The notes below the pieces were generated by a model. The model did no database searches and had not been told where the DNA came from. It was given only the letters and a program-made list of their open reading frames with translations. From Stentor roeselii (Eukaryota > Ciliophora > Heterotrichea > Heterotrichida > Stentoridae), in the NCBI GenBank assembly GCA_006503475.1, contig RSEH01000065.1, positions 114,194-178,193 on the forward strand: 64,000 nucleotides of DNA, written 5' to 3'. Made by a program: the position numbers and the translations under genes. This document shows positions 26,698 to 35,203 of this stretch, piece after piece. Numbering within the stretch: the stretch's first letter is position 1; each line of letters starts with the position of its first letter.

Positions 26698-28680
26698 TTA
26701 TACACAACACTTAATCATAATAATTCTATGAGCCAAGTCTACCTCTTCCAATGCCCTTGGCACAAAACAAACAACTTCAGAACCTTTAGGAAACTTCGCA
26801 TAATCCCCTAAATTCTCTACTTTTCCAAGTCCCCAAGCATAAGCTTTCGTATTCCTGCAAATACAAATCGCATGATTTTCTCCACAAACCAAGTCAATAA
26901 CTTTTTCCTTATTAAAAGCTTCAACTTTAGTAGGCAAATAATTTAATTTGACCTTAGGTCCCATCCCTAGCTGCCCTTTGGCACCATTGCCCCAAATAAT
27001 TACTTCTCCATGCAGGCTTATACAAGCTGAAAAAGTTGATCCTGCAGAAACTTTTTGGATTGGAACTGGAATTTCTACTAGTTTTGGTGTAAAAAGCATG
27101 ATATTGGCCTGCAGTTCTGAGGGTCCGAAGCCGAGCTGCCCATCATCGCCCCATCCGGTAGAATAAACATTTCCATTTTCATCTAAAAACAAAGTATGAG
27201 CCTGTCCAGCAGCGAGTGACTTGATTTTGACTCCAGCCAATTCCATGACCGGTAAAGGTGAGCAAGTAAGAAGTCCCAGTTCATCCTGTACCATAAGATT
27301 AGGACTGATTCCAAGTTGTCCAACATCTCCTCTTCCCCAAGCATAGACCTGTCCGCCTTCAGTGAGAGCTGCGGTATGATAAGCTCCACACTCAAGATAA
27401 AGTACGGAGAAGAGTGAATCAACGCATCGAAGCCCTGCACAAGACACGAAATCTCCGTGGCCCAGGACCCCTCCAGCGCCATACCCGATGGTGAGGACCT
27501 TGCCATAGACGCTGAGCATGGCGATGTGCTCCAGTCCACAGCTGATCAGCTCAATTGAGTTCTGCAAAACAGCAGGAATCACAGAACACCCCAACAACTG
27601 CGAGGTCAAATGCTTGTCAGACGGGTAAGGACAGGCACGGGACTTACCTTCTTGATGTGAGTAAAAAATCTGAAGAGCACTCAGATACCCTGACGTTGGA
27701 ATCGCTCTCAGGATTGAAGCGGATTTCACCTCGATTGAAGACTCTCGAGATTGAACCATTTTTCCTTCTCGTGATTCTTGGCAAATTACGATTTTTCGGA
27801 TTATTGGAGAGTTTAAGTCGTTTGATATGAACAGGTTCTCGTCTTTAAATAAAGGGACTGACTTTTTACGGCTAAGACGCTCTTTTGAAGCAGTGTCACT
27901 TAAGAACATGTGGTCCTTTGTAGAGAACTTCGGACCTTCATCAACTAATCCAAGAATTTCATCATCTTCGTCTTTAATCCCTTCAGCTTCTGAAGAGTTT
28001 CTTGGTTTTCGTTCTTCTTCTGCAAGTCGAAAGTCAAGAAAATCTTCAGTCCTTTGATCTTTTCTTTCTTTACCTTCCAGTTCTTTTTGCTCTTCCCAGT
28101 CAATTTTACTGAACTCGACAGTATCTGAGTTAAAAATAACTTCATCTGACTTTATAGAGGAAAGACTCAGTCCTGTGTCAACTGTGGCTTCTTTACGAGA
28201 GTCAAAAGGAATCGTGACAGGAGTTTGAATCCGAGCTTGAGGGATTGACCGAGAAGCGATTCCCTGTTCAGAAATCGACAAATCAGAAACTTCAAACGAT
28301 TCAAAAGAGCTCTGATAAGGGTTCAACTGATAAGGCGGCTTCAAAAGGCCAGAAGTCGGTTCAGGGTTAAAGGCAAGGCTAGATTCAAGAATCACTTCAC
28401 GCAACGATGTACTGTTGCTGAAAGGAGAAGACCTGTGAAGGTTCCAAAGTGTTTGTTTCACGTTGATGTTGTCGGAAATCGTGAAAGAACTGCGAGGAAA
28501 GTTCATTGTTTCACTTTTGGAGCGACTCACAACTGAAAACTTGTACAAAGGATGAAGCTGGAACTGACTGAACTTCTTGCTGTGGTGACGGGACTCCATG
28601 CCGAAGTAGTTGATGGACTTTTTTATCACTAAGGACTGAGAAATCGGACTTGATCGTTCACGTTGGTCTTTGGAAAACAT
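26698..28680 (-). CDS. RCC1-repeat (beta-propeller) protein
   Basis: 660 residues. The first 360 or so are Ser/Glu-rich and probably disordered. Residues about 375-650 hold five RCC1/RLD repeats, each with a G-x-x-H-x-x-x-L strand and a G-x-x-x-x-G-Q-L-G turn (GQVYAWGRGDVGQLGI, GNVYSTGWGDDGQLGF, GEVIIWGNGAKGQLGM). Such propellers act as scaffolds or guanine-exchange factors for Ran-like GTPases. No other catalytic domain is visible, so a function cannot be named. Single frame, TAA stop. Confidence 0.87.
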   Translation of the reverse strand: MFSKDQRERSSPISQSLVIKKSINYFGMESRHHSKKFSQFQLHPLYKFSVVSRSKSETMNFPRSSFTISDNINVKQTLWNLHRSSPFSNSTSLREVILESSLAFNPEPTSGLLKPPYQLNPYQSSFESFEVSDLSISEQGIASRSIPQARIQTPVTIPFDSRKEATVDTGLSLSSIKSDEVIFNSDTVEFSKIDWEEQKELEGKERKDQRTEDFLDFRLAEEERKPRNSSEAEGIKDEDDEILGLVDEGPKFSTKDHMFLSDTASKERLSRKKSVPLFKDENLFISNDLNSPIIRKIVICQESREGKMVQSRESSIEVKSASILRAIPTSGYLSALQIFYSHQEGKSRACPYPSDKHLTSQLLGCSVIPAVLQNSIELISCGLEHIAMLSVYGKVLTIGYGAGGVLGHGDFVSCAGLRCVDSLFSVLYLECGAYHTAALTEGGQVYAWGRGDVGQLGISPNLMVQDELGLLTCSPLPVMELAGVKIKSLAAGQAHTLFLDENGNVYSTGWGDDGQLGFGPSELQANIMLFTPKLVEIPVPIQKVSAGSTFSACISLHGEVIIWGNGAKGQLGMGPKVKLNYLPTKVEAFNKEKVIDLVCGENHAICICRNTKAYAWGLGKVENLGDYAKFPKGSEVVCFVPRALEEVDLAHRIIMIKCCV

Positions 28681-28719
28681 GAGAATGTTTATTATAGGAG
28701 ATTTTCATATTTTGAATAA

Positions 28720-28995
28720 TTACTTACAATTATAACTCACTGTGAAGCTGTCAATTATGCTGACTTTTATGACTTCTGAACGGCTTTCTGTTAGGGTCAA
28801 GGTTGAGATTAGGTCGTTCAGGTCTTTGTAGTCTTTCAAATGGGCTTGATGTTTCCAGTCATCCCAGTGAACTTCCTTGCAACTTGCACCGAAATCTAGA
28901 GATATGTCGAAAAAATCTTTACTTTCGGCATCGCGGGAGTTTTGGACGACTTCGACTAAGTCAATGCCAAGCTGTTGATTGAGGCAGTTCCCCAT
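28720..28995 (-). CDS. Small acylated hypothetical protein
   Basis: 91 residues. The N-terminus MGNCLNQQ fits N-myristoylation with palmitoylation at Cys4. The rest is acidic with no domain recognised. It ends in TAA with no splice signal beyond it. The tandem RCC1 gene starts 39 bp downstream, and a divergent coiled-coil gene starts 74 bp away on the other side. Membrane-peripheral protein by inference. Confidence 0.65.
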   Translation of the reverse strand: MGNCLNQQLGIDLVEVVQNSRDAESKDFFDISLDFGASCKEVHWDDWKHQAHLKDYKDLNDLISTLTLTESRSEVIKVSIIDSFTVSYNCK

Positions 28996-29069
28996 TTATA
29001 ACCCAACAAGATTCCTGGCAGGACAATTCCATTTCCTTTCATCTCATTTAAATAGAATTCAAATCATTC

Positions 29070-30020
29070 ATGTCCACTTCAGAGCTTCTTCAAAACAAAA
29101 TCAACAAGTCAAAGTCCAAACCTCCTGGCCTTGAACTCGACCTTGACAAGTTGAACTCAGCAAGTGAGTTCGAAAAGAACTTCTACGAGTTGTTCCGATT
29201 TGCTTTTATCACGAACTGCCACCTTGATGAAGCCAGTGTCACGGGGGAAGAACTCGACACTTTAGAAGAACTCAGCACTGAAGAAGTCTTCGAGAACTTC
29301 AAAGACCTTGTGAATGACTTGTTGAACTTCAAGAAAGACTACAAAGGCTCTGACAAGGCGGAACTGGCTCAAAGATCTGAGCAGTTTGAAAACATGTTGC
29401 AGAAGTTAGAAGCTGAAGTCAGGAACCACATCCGGATTGAACATCAACTAAAACTTCACATTGAGTCCAACCAACAAAAAATTGAAGAACTTGAGCGGTA
29501 TAAACTGGAAACTGATGAAAAAATTCAAGGTTTCGAAGGAAAAAATAAAGGAGATAATCAGAGAAAAGCTCAAGTTGAACTGTCGAAAGATAAAATCGTT
29601 CAGAAGTTCGAAGTTGAATGCACGAAACTTAAGTCTTTATTGGAAGATAAGGTTAAGGAATGTGAAAAACTTAAAAAGGAACTTGAAGTTCTAAGGGTTA
29701 TAAAAAATCCTGAGAAAAACTCAGCGAGTATTGAAACGTTGAAGAAAAAAATGGAGGAAAAAGCTGGAGATCTTAATAAAATTCATCATTTGTTGAAAGA
29801 AAAGGAAAAACCTCCTATTCGGCCTATAGACAGAAAAAAAAAGAAGAGTTTAGATGAGAACTCAAGAAATTCACCCTCGCCTTTTAGGACTAAGAAAGAA
29901 AATGAGTCAACTTTAAGTGAGTCTCGCCCTTCCACTGCTAAAAAAACACCTTCAAGGTCGCATGTTAGAAGTAACTCTGACCAGACGAGAGCTATAACAA
30001 GTAAAAAGATGATAATCTAA
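29070..30020 (+). CDS. Coiled-coil protein
   Basis: 316 residues. Residues 1-90 are acidic and helical. Residues 90-260 form a long Lys/Glu-rich coiled coil (for example KLKSLLEDKVKECEKLKKEL). The last 60 are basic and Ser-rich (SRPSTAKKTPSRSHVRSNS). No family recognised; cytoskeletal or basal-body role is plausible in a ciliate. Its TAA overlaps the convergent gene's TAG (shared bases 30017-30020). Confidence 0.7.
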   Translation: MSTSELLQNKINKSKSKPPGLELDLDKLNSASEFEKNFYELFRFAFITNCHLDEASVTGEELDTLEELSTEEVFENFKDLVNDLLNFKKDYKGSDKAELAQRSEQFENMLQKLEAEVRNHIRIEHQLKLHIESNQQKIEELERYKLETDEKIQGFEGKNKGDNQRKAQVELSKDKIVQKFEVECTKLKSLLEDKVKECEKLKKELEVLRVIKNPEKNSASIETLKKKMEEKAGDLNKIHHLLKEKEKPPIRPIDRKKKKSLDENSRNSPSPFRTKKENESTLSESRPSTAKKTPSRSHVRSNSDQTRAITSKKMII

Positions 30021-31351
30021 TTTTTTATATTTCCTCTTATTAGGCTGTCGTTTTTGTCGAATCGACGGATACGATGACTTGATATTGAATTCAATAAACG
30101 CATTCCTCCTGGAGATTTGCAGACACGCACTGGAATACGGACTGGAGTCGTTGAACGTGCTGTGTCGCACATGATTTTTCTTAGATCCTTGATTTTTTTC
30201 TTGCTGCCACTTAGAAATACATTCGAAATATCTGAATATCAAGTACCACTTAATAAACTATTCACTTGGACTATTCGATTATTCTCTTCGGCTCTGATTC
30301 TAGTTTCAATTGTGAAAAGTCTGGCTTCCAGAGGAGTCATGTTTTCCATGTCATCAGTGTCGTGTGGCACCCATTTCAACTTATCCTGGATGACCTTAAG
30401 TTCCTTTCTATACATCTCAGAAATATCATTCCTTATATTATCAAAAGTATCAAAAAACATTGCTTTAACCTCTGCTTTAAACCCATCAAAAGCCAAAAAA
30501 ACCTTCTGTATCGAGTTATTAAAGTCCTGCAAATAAACATTCCTAGTCGTTTGAAACCCGTTTAAAAGTTTATCCAAATCACTTTTTTCCTCATGAACTT
30601 TTTTAAATTCACTTTGAAAAACTTTTTGTCTTTCATTATCTTTCTTAGCAAGGTCCTTAAGAACCTCATCAGTTTCTTGAAGAAATTTCGAATAAACATC
30701 TTCAACTGACTTTTGACACTGCTGGACTTCTTTATGAACAGGTGCAATAATAGACCCTACTAACTCATCAGCACTTTTTAAGAAGTCACTGACAGTAGAC
30801 TCAAGTTTCAGCATTTTTTCTCTGTGGACATCAAAACGCGAGCTGAATTCTTTTAAACTTGAATCTTGATTCCACGACTGGACCTTAAGAGACTGTTCAA
30901 GTAAGTGAATCGCTTTATAGTTTTCTTTAAGTTCAAACTGAAAAGGCTTAACATAATCGTTTTGAATATCTTCCTTAAGTTTAAAGAAAGAAGTCATCAA
31001 AGATTTATCATTTTCTAAAGTTTCTAATCTTTTCGCGAAATTTTCAAGGTTTTTTGAAAGAGATCCTTGAAAAGATTCAAAGTTTTCTTCAAGTGAATCG
31101 ACTCGGTTTTCTGTTTTGTTTTTGTGAACTGATAACAAACGTTCGAGTTTTGATTCTGTTTGTTTGAGCTGGTTTGGAAGGTTTTTCAGCTCCGGGTCTG
31201 ATTTTTTTATGAGTTTTACTTGGGACTGAAGGTTCTGCAGGCTCAAGTCGAGGTTAACTAGGTTTGAATGAAGGTATTTTATTACTTTTTCTTGGTTTTC
31301 TGGAAGTTCTTTGATGAGATCTGCAGGTAAGTCGATATTTCTTAGAATCAT
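30017..31351 (-). CDS. Coiled-coil protein with basic C-tail
   Basis: Two exons (31351-30247 and 30231-30017) joined by a 15-nt intron give 439 residues. Residues 1-365 are mostly coiled coil (LEENFESFQGSLSKNLENFA and similar). Splicing replaces a premature TGA and adds about 71 residues of Arg/Ser-rich tail (ARSTTPVRIPVRVCKSPGG). No family recognised. It starts 39 bp from the divergent EF-hand gene. The tail is supported by frame continuity and by the overlap of its TAG with the convergent TAA, as at other gene pairs here. Confidence 0.75.
30232..30246 (-). other. 15-nt intron
   Basis: Minus strand GTACTTGATATTCAG, with A at position 10. Contains an in-frame TGA that would truncate the protein. 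Confidence 0.88.
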
Positions 31352-31390
31352 TTCAATTTTCTATGAATGTTTAACTTTTTTATTATTTTT

Positions 31391-31999
31391 ATGGGAAGTA
31401 CTGGATCGTCACTCATCGGGAAACAGGCTCTTATCAGTAATTCACTTATTGGCCGTAAGGCTTATTCAGTTAATTTGAATCAACTTAGAGTTTTTCATAG
31501 CACTTTGCAGAATGTTCTTAAGTCCTTGACTATGACTTCGGAAGAATTTGAAGAAATTTTTAAGTGTAGATGTTTTAATGTCTGGGATACTGATGCGAAT
31601 GGATTGATTAATCCTTTGGAAGTCATTGCAGGGCTTACTTTGATATCGAATACTTCTTCGAAGGATAAATTTCAGTGTATGGAGTAGTCAGTTCTTTTTG
31701 GATTGTTTGATTTTAATAGAGAAGGTGAGATAACAATATGCGACTTAAAGCTAATAATCCATCTCTCCCTTCAATCAATCTGCAAGATCTTCGGCCACAG
31801 CGGTGACTTAGGAATGAACGAAGAAAACGAGATCACATTAAACCGTACCCTAAACAGCAAGATAAACCTTCACGAGATGATAACAATCTGCGGGCAGCAC
31901 CCACACGTGACTTACTTCCTAAACATCTGCGAAATATTAAAATCTTCATCAAGTGACCTAATAAGCAACATTTCATTTCACCATCAATACTACGATTAA
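31391..31999 (+). CDS. EF-hand calcium-binding protein, N-myristoylated
   Basis: Exons 31391-31676 and 31692-31999 joined by a 15-nt intron give 197 residues. I chose the ATG at 31391 because it gives MGSTGSSL, a myristoylation signal; an upstream in-frame ATG at 31367 would add a hydrophobic octapeptide. Two EF-hand loops are visible: DTDANGLINPLE and DFNREGEITICD, the second completed by splicing (QFLFGLFDFN). A third, degenerate hand may follow. Architecture resembles calcineurin-B/recoverin-like sensors. The stop codon abuts the convergent gene's stop with no bases between. Confidence 0.83.
31677..31691 (+). other. 15-nt intron
   Basis: GTATGGAGTAGTCAG, with A at position 10. Contains an in-frame TAG; removal joins KFQ to FLFGLFDFN, the helix entering the second EF-hand. 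Confidence 0.93.
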
Positions 32000-34123
32000 T
32001 TATAAGTAAGGAGTATGACTTCTATCAGTATTTCGATGACTAAGCATTTCCTCCCCTTCCGCCCTGGACTTCAAAGTCTCAAGCTGAAGACTTGTAAGCA
32101 TCTTCGAGTACCCAAGTCCAGCCTTCAACATTCTTTCAGAAGCGTCTCGCATAGGAAGCTTTTTCCAAGGAGAGTGACTTGCAAGTCTTCCTGAAAGTTT
32201 TTCCAGTTTCTTTTCACAAGAGGCACAAGACCATCCTCCAAGTGGTTTTTTCGCAATCATAGCATCATCTATTTCATTTTTCAATCTTTCTGGTTCTTTC
32301 TTCGGCAGGTCCTGCAGAAACTTCGAGATTTTTTTTAGGTCTTTTTGACGAGCGAAGGTCGCAAAGCACTTTTCTGAAAAGTCTGAAAGCATCTTCGAGC
32401 AGGTCTCTTCTAATGACTGAAGAGATGAAGAGTCTACACGACTTTCAAGCTTTAAAAGAATTTCTTGTCTTTTTTGAACTTCCTGCTTTTTTAAGTCCTC
32501 GATAAGACTTTTCAAATTTTGAAAGGACTGGAAATTTTTTTTAGTTTCTTCCCAAAGTTGAGAAAGTTCAAGTCCTGCAGGAATTTTTAATTGTCTGATA
32601 ATTTCTTCAAATGCTGAAAGTCTTCGATTTATCGCGTTAAAAGCAAGATTTTCAAAATTTTTCGCAGCAGTTGTATTTTTTTCTTGAATTCCTTTTTCAA
32701 TTGATGCAAGATTTTTGATTTTTTCGTTGATTTCTGTGATTTTTTTCCAGAGAGGTTCTAAGTCTTCTTCAGAGATTTTAATTGCAAGTTTCTGTTCGAT
32801 TCTTCTGAGTTTCAATGAAACTTCTTCAATGTTTTCAGGGTAAACTTTGACGATATCTGACAAAGTTTTTTCGAGTTCTTGAATTCTTTTTTCAAGGAGT
32901 CTGATTTTGTTGACTTCAGCTGTTGGGATGATGACTGTCGGGTCGTGTTGAGGCGCTCCACTTGCCAAAGTGATGACAAGGTTTCTCACAGCGTCGAAGT
33001 CTTCTGTGTTGAGTTTGTTGGTCATTTCGGACTCGAGGGTTTTCAGGTTACGCACAAGGTGCATGATTTGGTCACGGTTTCTTATTGTTAGAGGCTCGCA
33101 GGAGTCAACGATTTGCTCTATGAATCTGTACATTGCCTCTAAGTTACGGATTCGAGAACTTGTTTCAGGGTTGTCTGGAGGCTTTAAGATTATTTTCTCA
33201 AGCGACTCTAGTCGTGAGGTTAAGTCTGAAAAACTGGCTTGCGAAGGCAGGGATGGTAGAAGGAGTTTTTCTACTCTTGATTGGGTTATTGGAGACTTGG
33301 AAGACGGCTTGAATGACTTTTCAGATGCTGATGAAAGGTAATCTTCGTGGGATTCTTCTTGTACCCTGCCAGGCTTCAGGATCCGATCTTTCCTTTTAAA
33401 TGCCTTAGGAAGCTGTTTTTTTTCCGAAGAGTTGCTAGAAGGCTGTTCAACAATTTCCAAGTTATTCGAGATCTGTGTATCTTTCGTGATATTTAACGAA
33501 GAATTCTGAGGACTAGACTCATAATTTTCACCTTTTTCTTCATTCTGTGCGAAAATCCCTGAAGGTTTAGCCTCACTAGGTACATAATATCTTTTCGTGA
33601 TATATTTCGGAAAGTGTTCCCTCGACTTTTCAACACCCTGGATGACACTTTTATCTAAAACCGGATTAGATTCGCTATAAAGTCGATTTTTCAGTTCTTC
33701 CACAGTTTTTTCAACGCTTTCCTTATGTGTCAGGACTTCAGTGTAAAGTTTTTCAGCTCTGAGCAGTGAAGAGTTATGTTCATCCAATGTTGTCAGAACA
33801 TATTTCAAGGTCTCAACGGTATCACCTCGATTTTCAAGATCTGTCTTGATTTCTTCGATTTTCATTGAATTTTTCAGATGTAACTTCTGAAGAGATGAAA
33901 ATTTCTCATCCAGGGACTCTTTGAATGACTGGAAACTGAAAGACTCGCTTGGAGAACTTGAGTCCTGGCCTAAGGATAAACGGATTCCTTGCTCGTGACG
34001 GTCCAACACGCTTAGAATGAACTTTAGAAGATGGTCAAGTTTTTCTGAGTTGATGTTCATGCTTAACAGGTTGTGAATTTCGGTCGGAAAGTCGACTTCG
34101 TGTTTAAAAAGGTCTTGTGACAT
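32000..34123 (-). CDS. Long coiled-coil protein
   Basis: 707 residues, mostly heptad-patterned helix in several blocks (residues 60-160, 300-630), separated by a Ser/Glu/Lys-rich linker (170-290). A CXXC pair (CASCEKKL) occurs near residue 636. Tail is basic. No family recognised; likely a cytoskeletal or cortical scaffold. Its TAA begins at the base right after the convergent EF-hand gene's TAA. Confidence 0.75.
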   Translation of the reverse strand: MSQDLFKHEVDFPTEIHNLLSMNINSEKLDHLLKFILSVLDRHEQGIRLSLGQDSSSPSESFSFQSFKESLDEKFSSLQKLHLKNSMKIEEIKTDLENRGDTVETLKYVLTTLDEHNSSLLRAEKLYTEVLTHKESVEKTVEELKNRLYSESNPVLDKSVIQGVEKSREHFPKYITKRYYVPSEAKPSGIFAQNEEKGENYESSPQNSSLNITKDTQISNNLEIVEQPSSNSSEKKQLPKAFKRKDRILKPGRVQEESHEDYLSSASEKSFKPSSKSPITQSRVEKLLLPSLPSQASFSDLTSRLESLEKIILKPPDNPETSSRIRNLEAMYRFIEQIVDSCEPLTIRNRDQIMHLVRNLKTLESEMTNKLNTEDFDAVRNLVITLASGAPQHDPTVIIPTAEVNKIRLLEKRIQELEKTLSDIVKVYPENIEEVSLKLRRIEQKLAIKISEEDLEPLWKKITEINEKIKNLASIEKGIQEKNTTAAKNFENLAFNAINRRLSAFEEIIRQLKIPAGLELSQLWEETKKNFQSFQNLKSLIEDLKKQEVQKRQEILLKLESRVDSSSLQSLEETCSKMLSDFSEKCFATFARQKDLKKISKFLQDLPKKEPERLKNEIDDAMIAKKPLGGWSCASCEKKLEKLSGRLASHSPWKKLPMRDASERMLKAGLGYSKMLTSLQLETLKSRAEGEEMLSHRNTDRSHTPYL

Positions 34124-34356
34124 TTTTAGAGAGGGTTGAATGAAGTGATGGATTTTGATGTTTGATAGTGAAGGGAAGTGTTTTTAAATTTAAGGATGTT
34201 TGAGGTTTGGATTAGGATTTAGAGATTTTAGGATATTTTTAAGGTTTAAGGTTATTTTAAGGGAATTTTAAGTGGTTTCTTTTCATTGAAGTAGGTTAGG
34301 TTTAAATTTTTTTTGTTTAAAAATAGGGAATTTTGGGATCTGCTAAGTTATTTATA

Positions 34357-35175
34357 ATGATTAAAAGAAACCATAGCAACACCCAGCAGAGGTTTATTGA
34401 TCTTGAGGAACAGGAAAGTCCTTCGAACTTAAAATACAGGCATTTGACTGATAAACAGGCTTATTTCACCCAAGAATTAGAAAGCGACCCTCAGAGCAGG
34501 ACAGATGTTTTTTCAATTAAAATTCGTTCTTTAGATGAAAAAGTATCGAAATTACGACTTTCTGAAGAAGCCAAAATGAATGTATTGCTTATTCAGATGC
34601 TTAAGGATCAGATTCTTAAACTTCAAGAACAACTCGCAAATGAACACCTTTCTAGAGAAATATTCAACGAAAAAAAGTCTAAAGAAATCAAACTTTCTGA
34701 AAATGAGTTGACGGCCGAGATCAACCAAGAAAAGCTAAGCCGTAAAGAAACTGAAAACAAACTCGCTAAGATAGTCGACGAAAAACTATTCAACTTACGT
34801 CTAGACGTCTCAAAAGAAAAAAAAATCCGAGAAGAAAGCGAAGAAAACCAAATAATGGAATTCGCCGACAACATCTCCCGTTTACAAGAAACTCTCGACA
34901 CCGAAATGAAAATCCGTGAAGAAGTCTACGAGAAGATAATCCAAAAGATCGGTGAAGACATGCAAAGATGTTTCACAAACCTAGAAACCGAAAAGAAACA
35001 ACGAGAAGATTCCCACAACCTCTTCGAAAAAGCCGTGGAAGACTTAAAAACCCGAGTAAAATCCGAACTTCAAAAAGAACGCAAAGAACGAGAAGCGACT
35101 GAAGAGCTTCTGATAAAATTATTAGAAGAAACCTGCAACCGTGTAGAAGTCGCTTTAAACACCGACGGGGTTTAA
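34357..35175 (+). CDS. SF-assemblin/beta-giardin family protein
   Basis: 272 residues from the ATG at 34357 (the frame is open further upstream only from a TTG). A non-helical head (residues 1-45) precedes a continuous coiled coil with the SF-assemblin repeat style (KIRSLDEKVSKLRLSEEAKM, EKKIREESEENQIMEF, EMKIREEVYEKI, EKKQREDSHNLFEKAVEDL). SF-assemblins form striated fibres attached to basal bodies; in ciliates, kinetodesmal-type fibres. Upstream 34124-34356 is G/T-rich without genes. Downstream gene starts 28 bp after the stop. Confidence 0.87.
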   Translation: MIKRNHSNTQQRFIDLEEQESPSNLKYRHLTDKQAYFTQELESDPQSRTDVFSIKIRSLDEKVSKLRLSEEAKMNVLLIQMLKDQILKLQEQLANEHLSREIFNEKKSKEIKLSENELTAEINQEKLSRKETENKLAKIVDEKLFNLRLDVSKEKKIREESEENQIMEFADNISRLQETLDTEMKIREEVYEKIIQKIGEDMQRCFTNLETEKKQREDSHNLFEKAVEDLKTRVKSELQKERKEREATEELLIKLLEETCNRVEVALNTDGV

Positions 35176-35203
35176 ATAAGTCTAGATCCATATCCAGATA
35201 TAA

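Noticed and set aside
29952-30242. Minus-strand 96-residue frame
   Set aside because: Overlaps the spliced tail of the coiled-coil gene in another frame; splicing gives a better model.
31703-31999. Separate gene starting at a TTG
   Set aside because: Second exon of the EF-hand gene; splicing completes the second EF-hand.
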